In this document: piece by piece, positions 26,677-35,062 of the stretch
Layout of the letters: the number at the start of each line of letters is the position of its first letter
Position numbering within the stretch: position 1 is the stretch's first letter
DNA from: Lachnospiraceae bacterium
Lineage (GTDB): Bacteria; Bacillota; Clostridia; Lachnospirales; Lachnospiraceae
Length of the DNA stretch: 54,871 nt
Direction: 5' to 3'
Assembly (NCBI GenBank): GCA_017458765.1
Contig: JAFSZZ010000042.1
Span: 1-54,871, forward strand
Notes under the pieces: model-generated
What the model was told of the DNA's origin: nothing
Database searches by the model: none
Seen by the model: the letters and a program-made list of their open reading frames with translations, nothing else
Translations under genes and position numbers: made by a program

Positions 26677-27352
26677 TATTCTGACTCCTTCCTATACAGC
26701 TTTTATTGGGACATCCGGCACACAACTGATCGCAATCGGCTGTGGGACCGTCTGCCTTCCCGGAACGCGACTTTATCTTATTCATAGTTGCGGTAAGGAC
26801 AGCAAGTACGAAGAACGCTCCCGGTGCGAGTATAAAGATCGTAAGTGTATCCATGCTCGCCGGAAGAAAACGGTAACCGAATACGGATCCCGCACCCAGT
26901 ATCTCCCTTACGATACCTATGAGCGTAAGTCCCAGTGTAAAGCCAAGTCCCATTCCCAGTCCGTCAAAGATCGACGGTATGACCGGATTCTTGGAAGCAT
27001 ATGCTTCCGCTCTTCCGAGTATGATACAGTTAACGACTATCAGTGGGATATATATACCGAGAGCCGAATAAAGCGACGGTATATATGCTTCCAAAAGAAG
27101 CTGTACTATGGTCACGAAAGAAGCGATGATAACAATGAATGCAGGTATCCTGACACTGTCGGGGATCACCTTTCGTAACATGGCGATAAGAAGATTGGAC
27201 ATTACCAGAACAACCGTCGTCGTAAGCCCCATCCCCACGCCGTTTATCGCGCTTGTTGTTACCGCAAGCGTCGGACACATACCGAGCATCAGTACCAACG
27301 TCGGATTTTCCTTAATGATACCGTTATATAATCTCTCTCCTGCCTTATTCAT
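26669..27352 (-). CDS. rnfE: Rnf complex subunit E with Cys-rich C-terminal tail
   Basis: I use ATG 27352, which gives 227 residues starting NKAGERLYNGI after the Met. GGGAGG lies 7 nt upstream inside the end of rnfG, and the longer reading adds 14 residues with no ribosome site. The core has the paired membrane cysteines MLGMCPTLAV and VNCIILGRA. The C-terminus is extended past the last helix by a soluble tail ending CDQLCAGCPNKSC, four cysteines in 13 residues. The tail could hold metal or a cluster on the cytoplasmic or outer face; its role is unknown. Confidence 0.93.
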   Translation of the reverse strand: MNKAGERLYNGIIKENPTLVLMLGMCPTLAVTTSAINGVGMGLTTTVVLVMSNLLIAMLRKVIPDSVRIPAFIVIIASFVTIVQLLLEAYIPSLYSALGIYIPLIVVNCIILGRAEAYASKNPVIPSIFDGLGMGLGFTLGLTLIGIVREILGAGSVFGYRFLPASMDTLTIFILAPGAFFVLAVLTATMNKIKSRSGKADGPTADCDQLCAGCPNKSCIGRSQNNG

Positions 27353-27956
27353 CTGCACCTCCCGCCAGACTTCCGACATATTCAAGTCCGGCATTCACCG
27401 CATTCACCATTGCGTTTGTGGTTATCGTGGCTCCGCTTAACGCATCTATCTCGTAATCTGCTGCAGCCCCCGACTTGGTATATGAGAATTTCGATACGTT
27501 CTTCCCCGCAAACTGGCCCTTGAATTCGCTCGTATCGGCTTTCATGCCAAGGCCTGCAGTCTCGGATATGCTGAGTATCTCTATACCCTTAAGCATCCCG
27601 TCCTTTCCTATTCCCATCGAAACCCCAATATCTCCTCCGTAACCTTCGGCTGTTGTGACCGAAAGGACATGACCGAGTGCATTTCCCGAAGGATCGACCG
27701 CAACAAGGCATTCATCGATCGTTTCATCGGGATAACCTGCGGAGCTAAGTACGCTCTTTGCCGCGCCAATGTCGATGCCCGGATCCTCCTTAAAATCCGC
27801 AGCTTCCGGGAAGACCTTATGGTATGCATCAAGTTTGGCCTCAAGTGTCTTGGCCGCTATCGGCTCCTTCGTAAGCTCATATACGTATCCTAAAAGAGCA
27901 CCTGCGATCAGGGTTATAAGGGTGAGCGTGATTATAGATTTAATGTTCTCCTTCAT
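27345..27956 (-). CDS. rnfG: Rnf complex subunit G, FMN-bearing
   Basis: RnfG carries covalent FMN outside the membrane and relays electrons within Rnf. The 203-residue protein has one N-terminal transmembrane helix (about 8-26), then an FMN-binding domain with ETAGLGMKA (about 130-140) and DALSGATITTNAM (about 170-182). The Thr of SGAT is the expected attachment site for ApbE. Its ATG overlaps the rnfD stop as TGATG. Confidence 0.95.
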   Translation of the reverse strand: MKENIKSIITLTLITLIAGALLGYVYELTKEPIAAKTLEAKLDAYHKVFPEAADFKEDPGIDIGAAKSVLSSAGYPDETIDECLVAVDPSGNALGHVLSVTTAEGYGGDIGVSMGIGKDGMLKGIEILSISETAGLGMKADTSEFKGQFAGKNVSKFSYTKSGAAADYEIDALSGATITTNAMVNAVNAGLEYVGSLAGGADE

Positions 27957-28885
27957 CAGATCTCACCGCCTTTCCCGAAGCACTTTGGCAATGTATATTT
28001 TTCAATGAGCGGAACCAGAAGGTTACAGAATATTATCGCAAAGCTCACACCTTCGGCCGAACTTGAGAAGCATCTGAAAATACCCGTCATTATACCGAGG
28101 CAGATACCGTAGACTATCTTACCCTTATCGGTTATCGGGCAGGTCGCATAGTCCGTTGCCATGAAGAAGGCTCCGAGCATGAGACCGCCTCCGGCAAGCT
28201 GTGCGGTAAGATAATTCATATCCCATCCGTGTCCCGCAAACAGACCCATGAATATGAAAAAGGTGATAAGGTATGATGCCGGGATCTTAAGATCTATGAT
28301 ACCGAACCCTATCATTATGCAGGCACCTGCAACTATCGCTATTACGGATGTCTCACCGACGGTACCCGCAATATTACCCAATACCATATCCCTTACATTG
28401 ACACTGTTGCCTGCCTTTATAAGGGCAAGGGGTGTTGCGCTCGTCATACCGTCGTAATTGAAGTTCGTCATCCTGGCCGCAAAACATATGACCAGAAAAC
28501 ACCTTCCCGCCAATGCCGGGTTCATAAAATTCTGACCCAGCCCGCCGAACAGCATCTTGACGAATACTATGGCAAATACACCGCCTATAACAGGGAGCCA
28601 CCACGCTGCCGTAGGGGGCATGTTGAGCGCGAGCAGAAGTCCCGTGACTGCCGCGCTTAAGTCTCCTATCGTAACAGGCTGTTTCATGATAAGTTCATAA
28701 ACAAGCTCGGTAAGGACACATGCTGCAACAGAGACAACTATAAGGATAGCGGCATTAACTCCGAAATGCCATATCCCGTAGCCCGAAGCCGGCAGAAGCG
28801 CCAACAGGACAATTCCCATGATCTTACCTGTAGTTAATCTGTCTCTGACATGGGGACCAGAGGACACATTCAATAAATCACTCAC
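27956..28885 (-). CDS. rnfD: Rnf complex subunit D, FMN-bearing
   Basis: The 309-residue polytopic protein is a core membrane subunit of Rnf. It shows about nine or ten hydrophobic helices and the family text ALNMPPTAAWWLPVIGGVFA and NPALAGRCFLV. The flavinylation motif reads DGMTSATPLALIKAG (about 145-160); the Thr before PL is the expected FMN site. The gene begins 12 bp after rnfC. Confidence 0.95.
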   Translation of the reverse strand: MSDLLNVSSGPHVRDRLTTGKIMGIVLLALLPASGYGIWHFGVNAAILIVVSVAACVLTELVYELIMKQPVTIGDLSAAVTGLLLALNMPPTAAWWLPVIGGVFAIVFVKMLFGGLGQNFMNPALAGRCFLVICFAARMTNFNYDGMTSATPLALIKAGNSVNVRDMVLGNIAGTVGETSVIAIVAGACIMIGFGIIDLKIPASYLITFFIFMGLFAGHGWDMNYLTAQLAGGGLMLGAFFMATDYATCPITDKGKIVYGICLGIMTGIFRCFSSSAEGVSFAIIFCNLLVPLIEKYTLPKCFGKGGEI

Positions 28886-28897
28886 CCTGCTTCCCTC

Positions 28898-30217
28898 CTA
28901 CTTCTTTTTCTTATTCGCAAGTATCAGCTTGCGCATCGTTTTGATGCTCTGTGTGAGCTGACGCTTGGCCGGGCAGATATAGCTGCAGCATCCGCATTCA
29001 CAGCATTCCATTCCGTTATATTCAAGGAATTTCTCCACATCATTGTTCTCGGCAAAATCAGCCAGTCTGGCGGGTATCACCCTTCCCGGACATACATCCG
29101 CACATCTGCCGCAGTTAATGCAGTTTGACGGCTTGTATTTTGCAACCTCATCTTCAGTAAAACATGTTATCGCCGAAGAGGTCTTTATTATCGGAACATC
29201 CAGGTCAAACATGGCAAATCCCATCATGGGACCACCGGAGACCACCTTGGCGGGCGTTGTCTTAAATCCTCCCGATGCTTCAAGAAGCTGGCTGTAACTC
29301 GTTCCTATCGGCACAAGATAATTCTGCGGCTCCCTGACCGCATCACCCGTGACCGTTACGATACGCTCCGTAAGAGGACGTTTCTCGATTATTGCGTGAT
29401 ATATGGATACCACCGTATCAACATTGTTCACTATACAGCCGGCATCCGCGGGAAGCATTGACGAATTGATCGCACGTTTAGTGGTCGCATATATGAGCTG
29501 ACGTTCGGCGCCCTGAGGGTATTTGGTCTTAAGCGGCTTGACCGTTATCCTCTTCTCGTCTATAGTAAGTTCCCTTAACTTCTGTATACAGTCGGGTTTG
29601 TTATCCTCTACCGCAAGTATCCCTTCTGCGTGTTCGAACAGGCACAGGATTATCTTGAGTCCGGCAACCAGCTTCTCCGGTTCCTCGATCATCCTCCTGT
29701 AATCCGAAGTAAGATAAGGCTCACACTCGGAACAGTTGACTATGCAGTAATAGATCTTGTCGGGTTCCTTCGGAGAGAGCTTAACGTGCGTAGGGAAACC
29801 GGCGCCGCCCATTCCCACTATACCCGCAAGTGATACCGCATCAATGACATCCTGCTTGCTCATCTCGGCTATATCACCTATGGGAAGCGGTTCTGCCGCC
29901 TCAAACAAACCGTCGTTTTCGATCGTTATGGATTCTACCATATCACCGGTCGCGACACGATGCGGTCCTATGGACTTTACCGTACCGGATACCGACGAAT
30001 AGATATTTGCGGACACAAAGCCGCCCGCTTCAGCTATAAGCTGTCCGGCAAGTACTCTGTCTCCCTTCTTTACAACGCTTTTGGCAGGTGCGCCGATATG
30101 CTGTGACAGCGGAAATACCATATCTCCTTCGGGTATGAAGCGCTTGATCGGCTTGTCTTTTGTAAGCTCTTTGCCTTCATACGGATGTACTCCGCCCTTA
30201 AAAGTAAAACCAGCCAT
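28898..30217 (-). CDS. rnfC: Rnf complex subunit C, NADH/FMN-binding
   Basis: RnfC forms the NAD-reactive peripheral arm. The 439-residue protein has an N-terminal barrel-sandwich region (about 5-90), the nucleotide and FMN-binding text GIVGMGGAGFPTHVKL (about 133-148), a SLBB region, and two C-terminal 4Fe-4S sites, CINCGRCADVCP and CCECGCCSYICP. It is the first gene of the six-gene operon. The ribosome site GAGGTGATC precedes the ATG. Length is near the usual 430-450. Confidence 0.95.
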   Translation of the reverse strand: MAGFTFKGGVHPYEGKELTKDKPIKRFIPEGDMVFPLSQHIGAPAKSVVKKGDRVLAGQLIAEAGGFVSANIYSSVSGTVKSIGPHRVATGDMVESITIENDGLFEAAEPLPIGDIAEMSKQDVIDAVSLAGIVGMGGAGFPTHVKLSPKEPDKIYYCIVNCSECEPYLTSDYRRMIEEPEKLVAGLKIILCLFEHAEGILAVEDNKPDCIQKLRELTIDEKRITVKPLKTKYPQGAERQLIYATTKRAINSSMLPADAGCIVNNVDTVVSIYHAIIEKRPLTERIVTVTGDAVREPQNYLVPIGTSYSQLLEASGGFKTTPAKVVSGGPMMGFAMFDLDVPIIKTSSAITCFTEDEVAKYKPSNCINCGRCADVCPGRVIPARLADFAENNDVEKFLEYNGMECCECGCCSYICPAKRQLTQSIKTMRKLILANKKKK

Positions 30218-30232
30218 TTGATCACCTCTGAT

Positions 30233-30275
30233 AATTCAGAATAATTTACTCTATTATACTAAATTTTTCTGAATT
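30233..30275. promoter_or_regulatory. 9-bp inverted repeat centred on the rnf -10: candidate operator
   Basis: AATTCAGAA (30233-30241) and TTCTGAATT (30267-30275) are perfect inverted copies 25 bp apart. The dyad is centred on the rnfC -10; one arm lies in the spacer and the other just after the start point. The regulator is unknown. Confidence 0.4.
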
Positions 30276-30281
30276 TTGCTA
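30253..30281 (-). promoter_or_regulatory. rnf operon promoter
   Basis: TATAAT (30258-30253, minus strand) lies 17 bp from TAGCAA (30281-30276), a weak -35. The leader to rnfC is about 30 nt. Confidence 0.5.
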
Positions 30282-30289
30282 CTTTTTCA

Positions 30290-30298
30290 TGATATAAT
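30290..30298 (+). promoter_or_regulatory. Extended -10 promoter of the exonuclease gene
   Basis: TGATATAAT on the plus strand is a full extended -10. The leader to the ATG at 30359 is about 55 nt. Confidence 0.6.
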
Positions 30299-30358
30299 CC
30301 ATATGTGACATACATTTATGTCATATTCACATATTCATATTTTTTTACAGGAAAAATT

Positions 30359-31453
30359 ATGCAGTTTATAAACGAGATCTACAGTGATATACATCCGCTC
30401 TATCCTCTGGAGCGCTTTACAAGACCTGAAAATATTCTGTTCATCGATATAGAGACAACCGGTCTGTCCAGGGAGTCCACAACCTTATACCTGATAGGCT
30501 GCGGATATTTTGATTCGGACGGATATCATACGATACAATGGTTCGCGGACAGTCCCGGGGAGGAGCCGGAGATCATAACGGCTTTTGCGGGTTATATAAG
30601 GGATCGTTTTACCTGCCTGATGCATTTTAACGGCAACCACTTTGATATCCCCTATCTTAAGCACAGGGCGCTGTCACACGGTATCCCCGATCCTCTTGAC
30701 TCACTTGACAGTATCGATATCTATGCTTTGGTGAAACCGTATAAGAAACTGTTAGGACTCTCTTCCCTGCGGCAGAGATCCATCGAACAGTTTCTTAATA
30801 TAAACAGTGACGATCCGTACACAGGCAAGGAGCTTATCGGTGTGTATCACTCATATGTAAGATCTCCCTCGGATGAACTCCTTGCCCCTCTTCTGTATCA
30901 TAACAGCGAGGATCTTAAGGGAATGGCATATATTCTTCCCATTCTTCATTATACGAAGCTTAAGGAACTTAAGTTAAGCTATGTCTCGCATACCCTGCAT
31001 TCCTTCAGTGACTATATGGGACAGGAACAATGTGAGATACTGGCAGAATACACTCATGATGCGGTTATTCCGGTAAGCTTTAATACGGGCACGGACCGTA
31101 TCCGTCTGTCACTTCGAAAGAACAGGACCGCATTGCTGCGCCTTCCCGTATTCCGTGGGGAACTTAAGAAATTCTATCAGGATTTCAAGGATTATTACTA
31201 TCTTCCCGAAGAAGACTGCTGCATCCACCGCTCCGTTGCTTCCGGAGTTTCAAAAGAGCGCCGCGTTGACGCAAAAAAAGAGACCTGCTATACAAAACAC
31301 AGCGGTCTCTTTATTCCTTCCATATCTTCCGATCCTTCAATGACCTTAAGAACCGACTATTCATCAAAAGAACTCTTCGTTCCGTATTCGGATGATAAAG
31401 CCGAAACGTTACTGTCTGATATCGGCTGCTCTATCATCTCCTATATCTTCTGA
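30359..31453 (+). CDS. YprB-like exonuclease, ribonuclease H fold
   Basis: I use ATG 30359, preceded by AGGAAAA, over a start 54 nt earlier in the untranslated leader. The 364-residue protein has the DEDD-type exonuclease layout: FIDIETTGLS (about 30-39), MHFNGNHFDIPYL (about 91-103) and a later YHNSEDL (about 182). These supply the acidic metal ligands. The C-terminal third has DYYYLPEEDCCIHRSVA and CYTKHSGLFIP, a conserved tail in Lachnospiraceae relatives. It probably trims nucleic acids, but the substrate is not known. Its end overlaps the convergent cheR end by 13 bp. Confidence 0.8.
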   Translation: MQFINEIYSDIHPLYPLERFTRPENILFIDIETTGLSRESTTLYLIGCGYFDSDGYHTIQWFADSPGEEPEIITAFAGYIRDRFTCLMHFNGNHFDIPYLKHRALSHGIPDPLDSLDSIDIYALVKPYKKLLGLSSLRQRSIEQFLNINSDDPYTGKELIGVYHSYVRSPSDELLAPLLYHNSEDLKGMAYILPILHYTKLKELKLSYVSHTLHSFSDYMGQEQCEILAEYTHDAVIPVSFNTGTDRIRLSLRKNRTALLRLPVFRGELKKFYQDFKDYYYLPEEDCCIHRSVASGVSKERRVDAKKETCYTKHSGLFIPSISSDPSMTLRTDYSSKELFVPYSDDKAETLLSDIGCSIISYIF

Positions 31454-32220
31454 TAGAAGAATGAATTGCGTCTCTCGTATCCGAATTCCTTATGATTTAC
31501 TATCTGCTCCGTACTTCCTATGAACAGGAGTCCATCCTTCACGAGTGAAGCATTGAACTTCTTATATATCTCATCCTTTGCTTCATCTGTAAAGTAGATC
31601 AGCACATTTCTGCATACTATGAAATGACAGCCTGTAGGATAAGGATCCTTAAGGAGATTATGTTCCTTGAACTCAACCCTTTCCTTGATCTCATCCGAGA
31701 TCTTATATGAACCGCCTATCTGGGTGAAATACTTCTTCTTGAAATCTTCCGGAACACCCGCGATACTCTTCGCGGCGTATACACCGTTCTTCGCCTGTGC
31801 GATCACCTGCTTATCAAGATCCGTTGCAATAATCTTGATCTGATTGAGCGGAATATGCCTTGATAAAGCCATTACAAGCGAATAAGGCTCATCACCCGTC
31901 GAACATGCCGCGCTCCATATCTTAAGCCTCTTACCATACTTGCCTATCATCTCCGGGATGAAGGTCTTATCAAGCAACTCCCACTGATCCGTATTCCTGT
32001 AAAACTCAGAAACATTGATCGTAAGGTAATTCACAAATTCTTCGAAAAGCTTCTTATCATTCTTGAGTTCCTTGACGAAATCCTCATATCCGCTGATCTT
32101 ATGCTTGTTGATCAGCGTATCGATCCTCCGCTTCATCTGCTTCTCTTTATATGCGGTAAGATCGATGCTCGTCATCTTAAGTATTGCCGCTTCAAACTGC
32201 TCATATGTCATTTCTGCCAT
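31441..32220 (-). CDS. cheR: Chemotaxis protein methyltransferase CheR
   Basis: CheR transfers methyl groups from S-adenosylmethionine to glutamates of chemoreceptors. The 259-residue protein has the N-terminal all-helical domain (about 1-75), then the methyltransferase fold with IWSAACSTGDEPYSLVM (the SAM-binding loop), ATDLDKQVIAQA, and CRNVLIYFTDEAK. No other chemotaxis gene is nearby; it follows the S1 gene on the same strand after 24 bp. It could act in chemotaxis or methylate another target. Confidence 0.92.
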   Translation of the reverse strand: MAEMTYEQFEAAILKMTSIDLTAYKEKQMKRRIDTLINKHKISGYEDFVKELKNDKKLFEEFVNYLTINVSEFYRNTDQWELLDKTFIPEMIGKYGKRLKIWSAACSTGDEPYSLVMALSRHIPLNQIKIIATDLDKQVIAQAKNGVYAAKSIAGVPEDFKKKYFTQIGGSYKISDEIKERVEFKEHNLLKDPYPTGCHFIVCRNVLIYFTDEAKDEIYKKFNASLVKDGLLFIGSTEQIVNHKEFGYERRNSFFYQKI

Positions 32221-32244
32221 GGGCGTTCATCTCCTTAATAAAGA

Positions 32245-33477
32245 TTATTCTTCACTTTCGTCCTTGGTCTCTACAGCAGCTGTCTCTTCGGGTGCTTCAG
32301 CTTCTTCCTTCGCAGCCTCGGCTTCCTTCGCTTCCTCTTCCTTAGCCTTCTCGATCTCAGCCTCTACATCAACGCTCACTACATCTTCATCTTCCGCAGC
32401 GGCTTCTTCATTCTCTTCCTTCTCTGGCTCCAAAAGTGCCTTCATGCTAAGGCTTATCTTCTTGTCCTCAAGCTTGAAATCAACTATCTTGGCCGTAACT
32501 TCCTGACCGAACTTAAGCACATCGGCAGGCTTGTCTATATGATCCCTCGATATCTGCGATACATGCAGCAGAGCATCGATACCGGGCTCAAGTTCAACGA
32601 AAGCACCGAAATCGGTCATCCTTGCAACCTTACCGGTAACAACCTTACCTATGCTGTATTTCTCCTCTGCATTGTTCCAGGGATTTGAATCTTCAAACTT
32701 AAGCGATAATGCGATCTTGCTTCCCTGAATATCCTTGATCAGTGCCTTTATCTCCTGGCCGGGCTTAAATACCTTGACGGGATTCTCAACCCTTCCCCAT
32801 GAGATCTCGGAAATGTGAAGAAGTCCGTCCGCTCCTCCGAGGTCTACAAAGACACCGAAATTGGTAACGTTCTTGACAACACCGTCAACCACATCGCCTA
32901 CATGTATCTTCTCGAACAGTTCCTTCTGGAGCTTCTCACGCTCAGCCATAAGAAGCTGCTTCCTGTCACCTATTATCCTTCTGCGTCTCGGATTGAACTC
33001 CGTGATAACGAACTCAATTTCCTGGCCGAGATACTTGGAAAGATCTCTCTCATATGAATCCGATACAAGACTTGCGGGAATGAACACCCTTGATTCCTCA
33101 ACGACAACACTGAGACCTCCGTCAAGGATCTGTGCGACCGTTGCCTTGAGAACCTCCTTATTATTAAATGCCTCCTCAAGCCTCTTATTACCCTTGTCGG
33201 CAGCCAGCCTCTTATAAGTGAGCTGTACCTGTCCGTCTCCGTCGTTCACGCGAAGAACCTTCGCCTCCATGGTGTCTCCGACATTAACGCAGGTGGTAAG
33301 ATCCAGATTCGGCGTATTTGAATACTCGTTCCTGGTGATGATACCGTCTGATTTGTAACCGATATTAAGGACTATCTCATCAGGCTTAACATCAATGACT
33401 GTACCTTCAACTACCTCTCCGTTATGTATTGTTTTAAGTGATTCTTCCAACATTTGTTCAAAAGTTTGCTCTGACAT
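32245..33477 (-). CDS. rpsA: Ribosomal protein S1-like RNA-binding protein
   Basis: The 410-residue protein has four S1 motifs, at about residues 19-86, 103-170, 190-260 and 275-345. The last two are the clearest (VKNVTNFGVFVDLGGADGLLH and RMTDFGAFVELEPGIDALLH, shortened here). An acidic Glu/Ala tail of about 60 residues follows. Such proteins bind mRNA on the small subunit. The start ATG lies inside the end of ispH (20-nt overlap), with GGAGG of the ispH coding sequence as its ribosome site. In many clostridia the two are one fused protein. Confidence 0.9.
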   Translation of the reverse strand: MSEQTFEQMLEESLKTIHNGEVVEGTVIDVKPDEIVLNIGYKSDGIITRNEYSNTPNLDLTTCVNVGDTMEAKVLRVNDGDGQVQLTYKRLAADKGNKRLEEAFNNKEVLKATVAQILDGGLSVVVEESRVFIPASLVSDSYERDLSKYLGQEIEFVITEFNPRRRRIIGDRKQLLMAEREKLQKELFEKIHVGDVVDGVVKNVTNFGVFVDLGGADGLLHISEISWGRVENPVKVFKPGQEIKALIKDIQGSKIALSLKFEDSNPWNNAEEKYSIGKVVTGKVARMTDFGAFVELEPGIDALLHVSQISRDHIDKPADVLKFGQEVTAKIVDFKLEDKKISLSMKALLEPEKEENEEAAAEDEDVVSVDVEAEIEKAKEEEAKEAEAAKEEAEAPEETAAVETKDESEE

Positions 33478-34306
33478 AATTTTGAACCTCCTGTATTATT
33501 TTTTTTGGGGTGGAAGCCCCCGCTGTAATACCAACACTTTTAATGGATTGGATTGAAGTAAGTACTAAGTCATCCAGTGTCTGTATGTATTGCGTGTTCT
33601 CACATTCACGCTTACATATCTCATATAACTTCTGTGTGTTGGAGCTGCCCGCTCCGCCTATTACAATCATTGCATCTACAGATGACGCTATTCTTCTCGC
33701 CTCCGTCTGGCGTTCCTCCGTAGCATTACAGATAGTATTGGCAACAGTAACATGATAACCTTTTTTCTGAAAAATTTCAACTAATTCTTTAAATTTGTTC
33801 CTGTTGAACGTTGTTTGTGAGACAATGCATATTTCCCTGTCAGAACTTTCGGAAAAAGCCTCTGCTTCTTCCTCGTTTTCTATAACCGTATATTCACCCT
33901 CTGCCCTGCTTACAATTCCCTCGACTTCCGGATGTTTCCGGCTCCCTATCACAACGATATATTTCCCGCTCCTGCTCTCATCTTCAACGATTCGGTGGAT
34001 CTTCTTGACAAACGGGCATGTGGCATCTACTATATCAAGCCCCTGCTTCTTCAGGATATCCGCTATCTCTCTTGTGACTCCGTGAGAGCGGATCACTATG
34101 GTCCCTTCGCTGATATCCTTAAGTTCCTCTACGGACCGTATCACCTGCACTCCCTTTTTTTCAAGTTCGCCGACAACCTGCTCGTTATGTATGATCGGGC
34201 CGTATGTGTATATCTTCCCTCCCTTTTCCAACTGCTCGTATACAGAATCGACCGCCCGCTTAACGCCGAAACAGAATCCCGAATTTTCAGCTACTATAAC
34301 ATCCAT
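33458..34306 (-). CDS. ispH: 4-hydroxy-3-methylbut-2-enyl diphosphate reductase
   Basis: IspH makes isopentenyl and dimethylallyl diphosphate, the last step of the MEP isoprenoid pathway, with a 4Fe-4S cluster. The 282-residue protein has the three cluster cysteines in GFCFGVKRA (about 12), DATCPFVKKIH (about 96) and ANTICNATEERQ (about 191), and the substrate-binding SNTQKLYEIC. Length is normal for the stand-alone enzyme. It sits 9 bp after cmk and overlaps the S1 gene by 20 nt. Confidence 0.95.
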   Translation of the reverse strand: MDVIVAENSGFCFGVKRAVDSVYEQLEKGGKIYTYGPIIHNEQVVGELEKKGVQVIRSVEELKDISEGTIVIRSHGVTREIADILKKQGLDIVDATCPFVKKIHRIVEDESRSGKYIVVIGSRKHPEVEGIVSRAEGEYTVIENEEEAEAFSESSDREICIVSQTTFNRNKFKELVEIFQKKGYHVTVANTICNATEERQTEARRIASSVDAMIVIGGAGSSNTQKLYEICKRECENTQYIQTLDDLVLTSIQSIKSVGITAGASTPKKIIQEVQNYVRANF

Positions 34307-34315
34307 TGTCTCACC

Positions 34316-34981
34316 TTAGGCTCCGGTCTTACCGGAAATTATCTTACTTATCTCTTTTATGACTTCCTCGATGCCAAGATCCGACGTATCCACAAGGACC
34401 GCGTCATCCGCCTGTTTTAAGGGAGATATCTCACGGGTCATATCCCTGTGATCCCTCTCTTCTATCTCACGTTCTATCACGGCAAGATCGCTGGTCTCAC
34501 CTTTTTGCTTAAGTTCATCATATCTGCGTTTTGCCCGTACTGCGGTACTTGCCGTAAGATAGATCTTAACATCCGCATCCGGAAGTACCTTCGTTCCTAT
34601 GTCACGGCCGTCCATAACAACGTCCGTATCCGAGGCCAGCTTCTGCTGCAGCGACACGAGCTTCTCCCTCACCTTCCCGTTTACGGAAGAAGCGGAGGCC
34701 ATATTGGATACCTCCTGAGTCCTTATAAGCCCGTTCACATCCTCACCATTTAAAATGACCTTCTGTTCACCGTCAATAAACTTTATCGAGATGTCGGCAT
34801 CCTCGCAGGCCTTCTCAATGCCCGGCTTATCATCCGCCGATATCCCGCACCTTATAAGATACAATGCCATTGCACGGTACATGGCACCCGTATCCACATA
34901 GATATAACCGTATTCAGCCGCAAGCCTCTTGGCTATCGTACTCTTTCCGGCACCCGCCGGTCCGTCTATTGCTATCTTCAT
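34316..34981 (-). CDS. cmk: Cytidylate kinase
   Basis: Cmk phosphorylates CMP and dCMP. The 221-residue protein has the P-loop GPAGAGKSTIAKRL (about 7-20), YVDTGAMYRA (about 30-39), the family text DGRDIGTKVLPDADVKIYLTA (about 121-141) and ERDHRDMTREISPL (about 173-186). AGGAGG sits 9 nt before the ATG. It starts the cmk-ispH-S1 block common in Firmicutes. Confidence 0.95.
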   Translation of the reverse strand: MKIAIDGPAGAGKSTIAKRLAAEYGYIYVDTGAMYRAMALYLIRCGISADDKPGIEKACEDADISIKFIDGEQKVILNGEDVNGLIRTQEVSNMASASSVNGKVREKLVSLQQKLASDTDVVMDGRDIGTKVLPDADVKIYLTASTAVRAKRRYDELKQKGETSDLAVIEREIEERDHRDMTREISPLKQADDAVLVDTSDLGIEEVIKEISKIISGKTGA

Positions 34982-35008
34982 TTTACTTTACCTCCTAAAA
35001 CACACCAC

Positions 35009-35059
35009 AAGACAAGGGCGGTTCTTCTGTCTCAAGACACGGGGCGGTTCTTCTGTCTT
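35009..35059. repeat. Two tandem 25-26 bp hairpin repeats before cmk
   Basis: Copy 1 (35009-35033) and copy 2 (35034-35059) both read AAGACA, then GGGCGGTTCTTCTGTCT in plus orientation. The ends AAGACA and TGTCTT make a 6-bp stem around a shared core. I recall similar GACxGGTTCTT elements scattered in Lachnospiraceae genomes, but no search was possible. They fill most of the gap between the flavoprotein stop and cmk and would lie in the cmk leader. Confidence 0.65.
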
Positions 35060-35062
35060 ATT

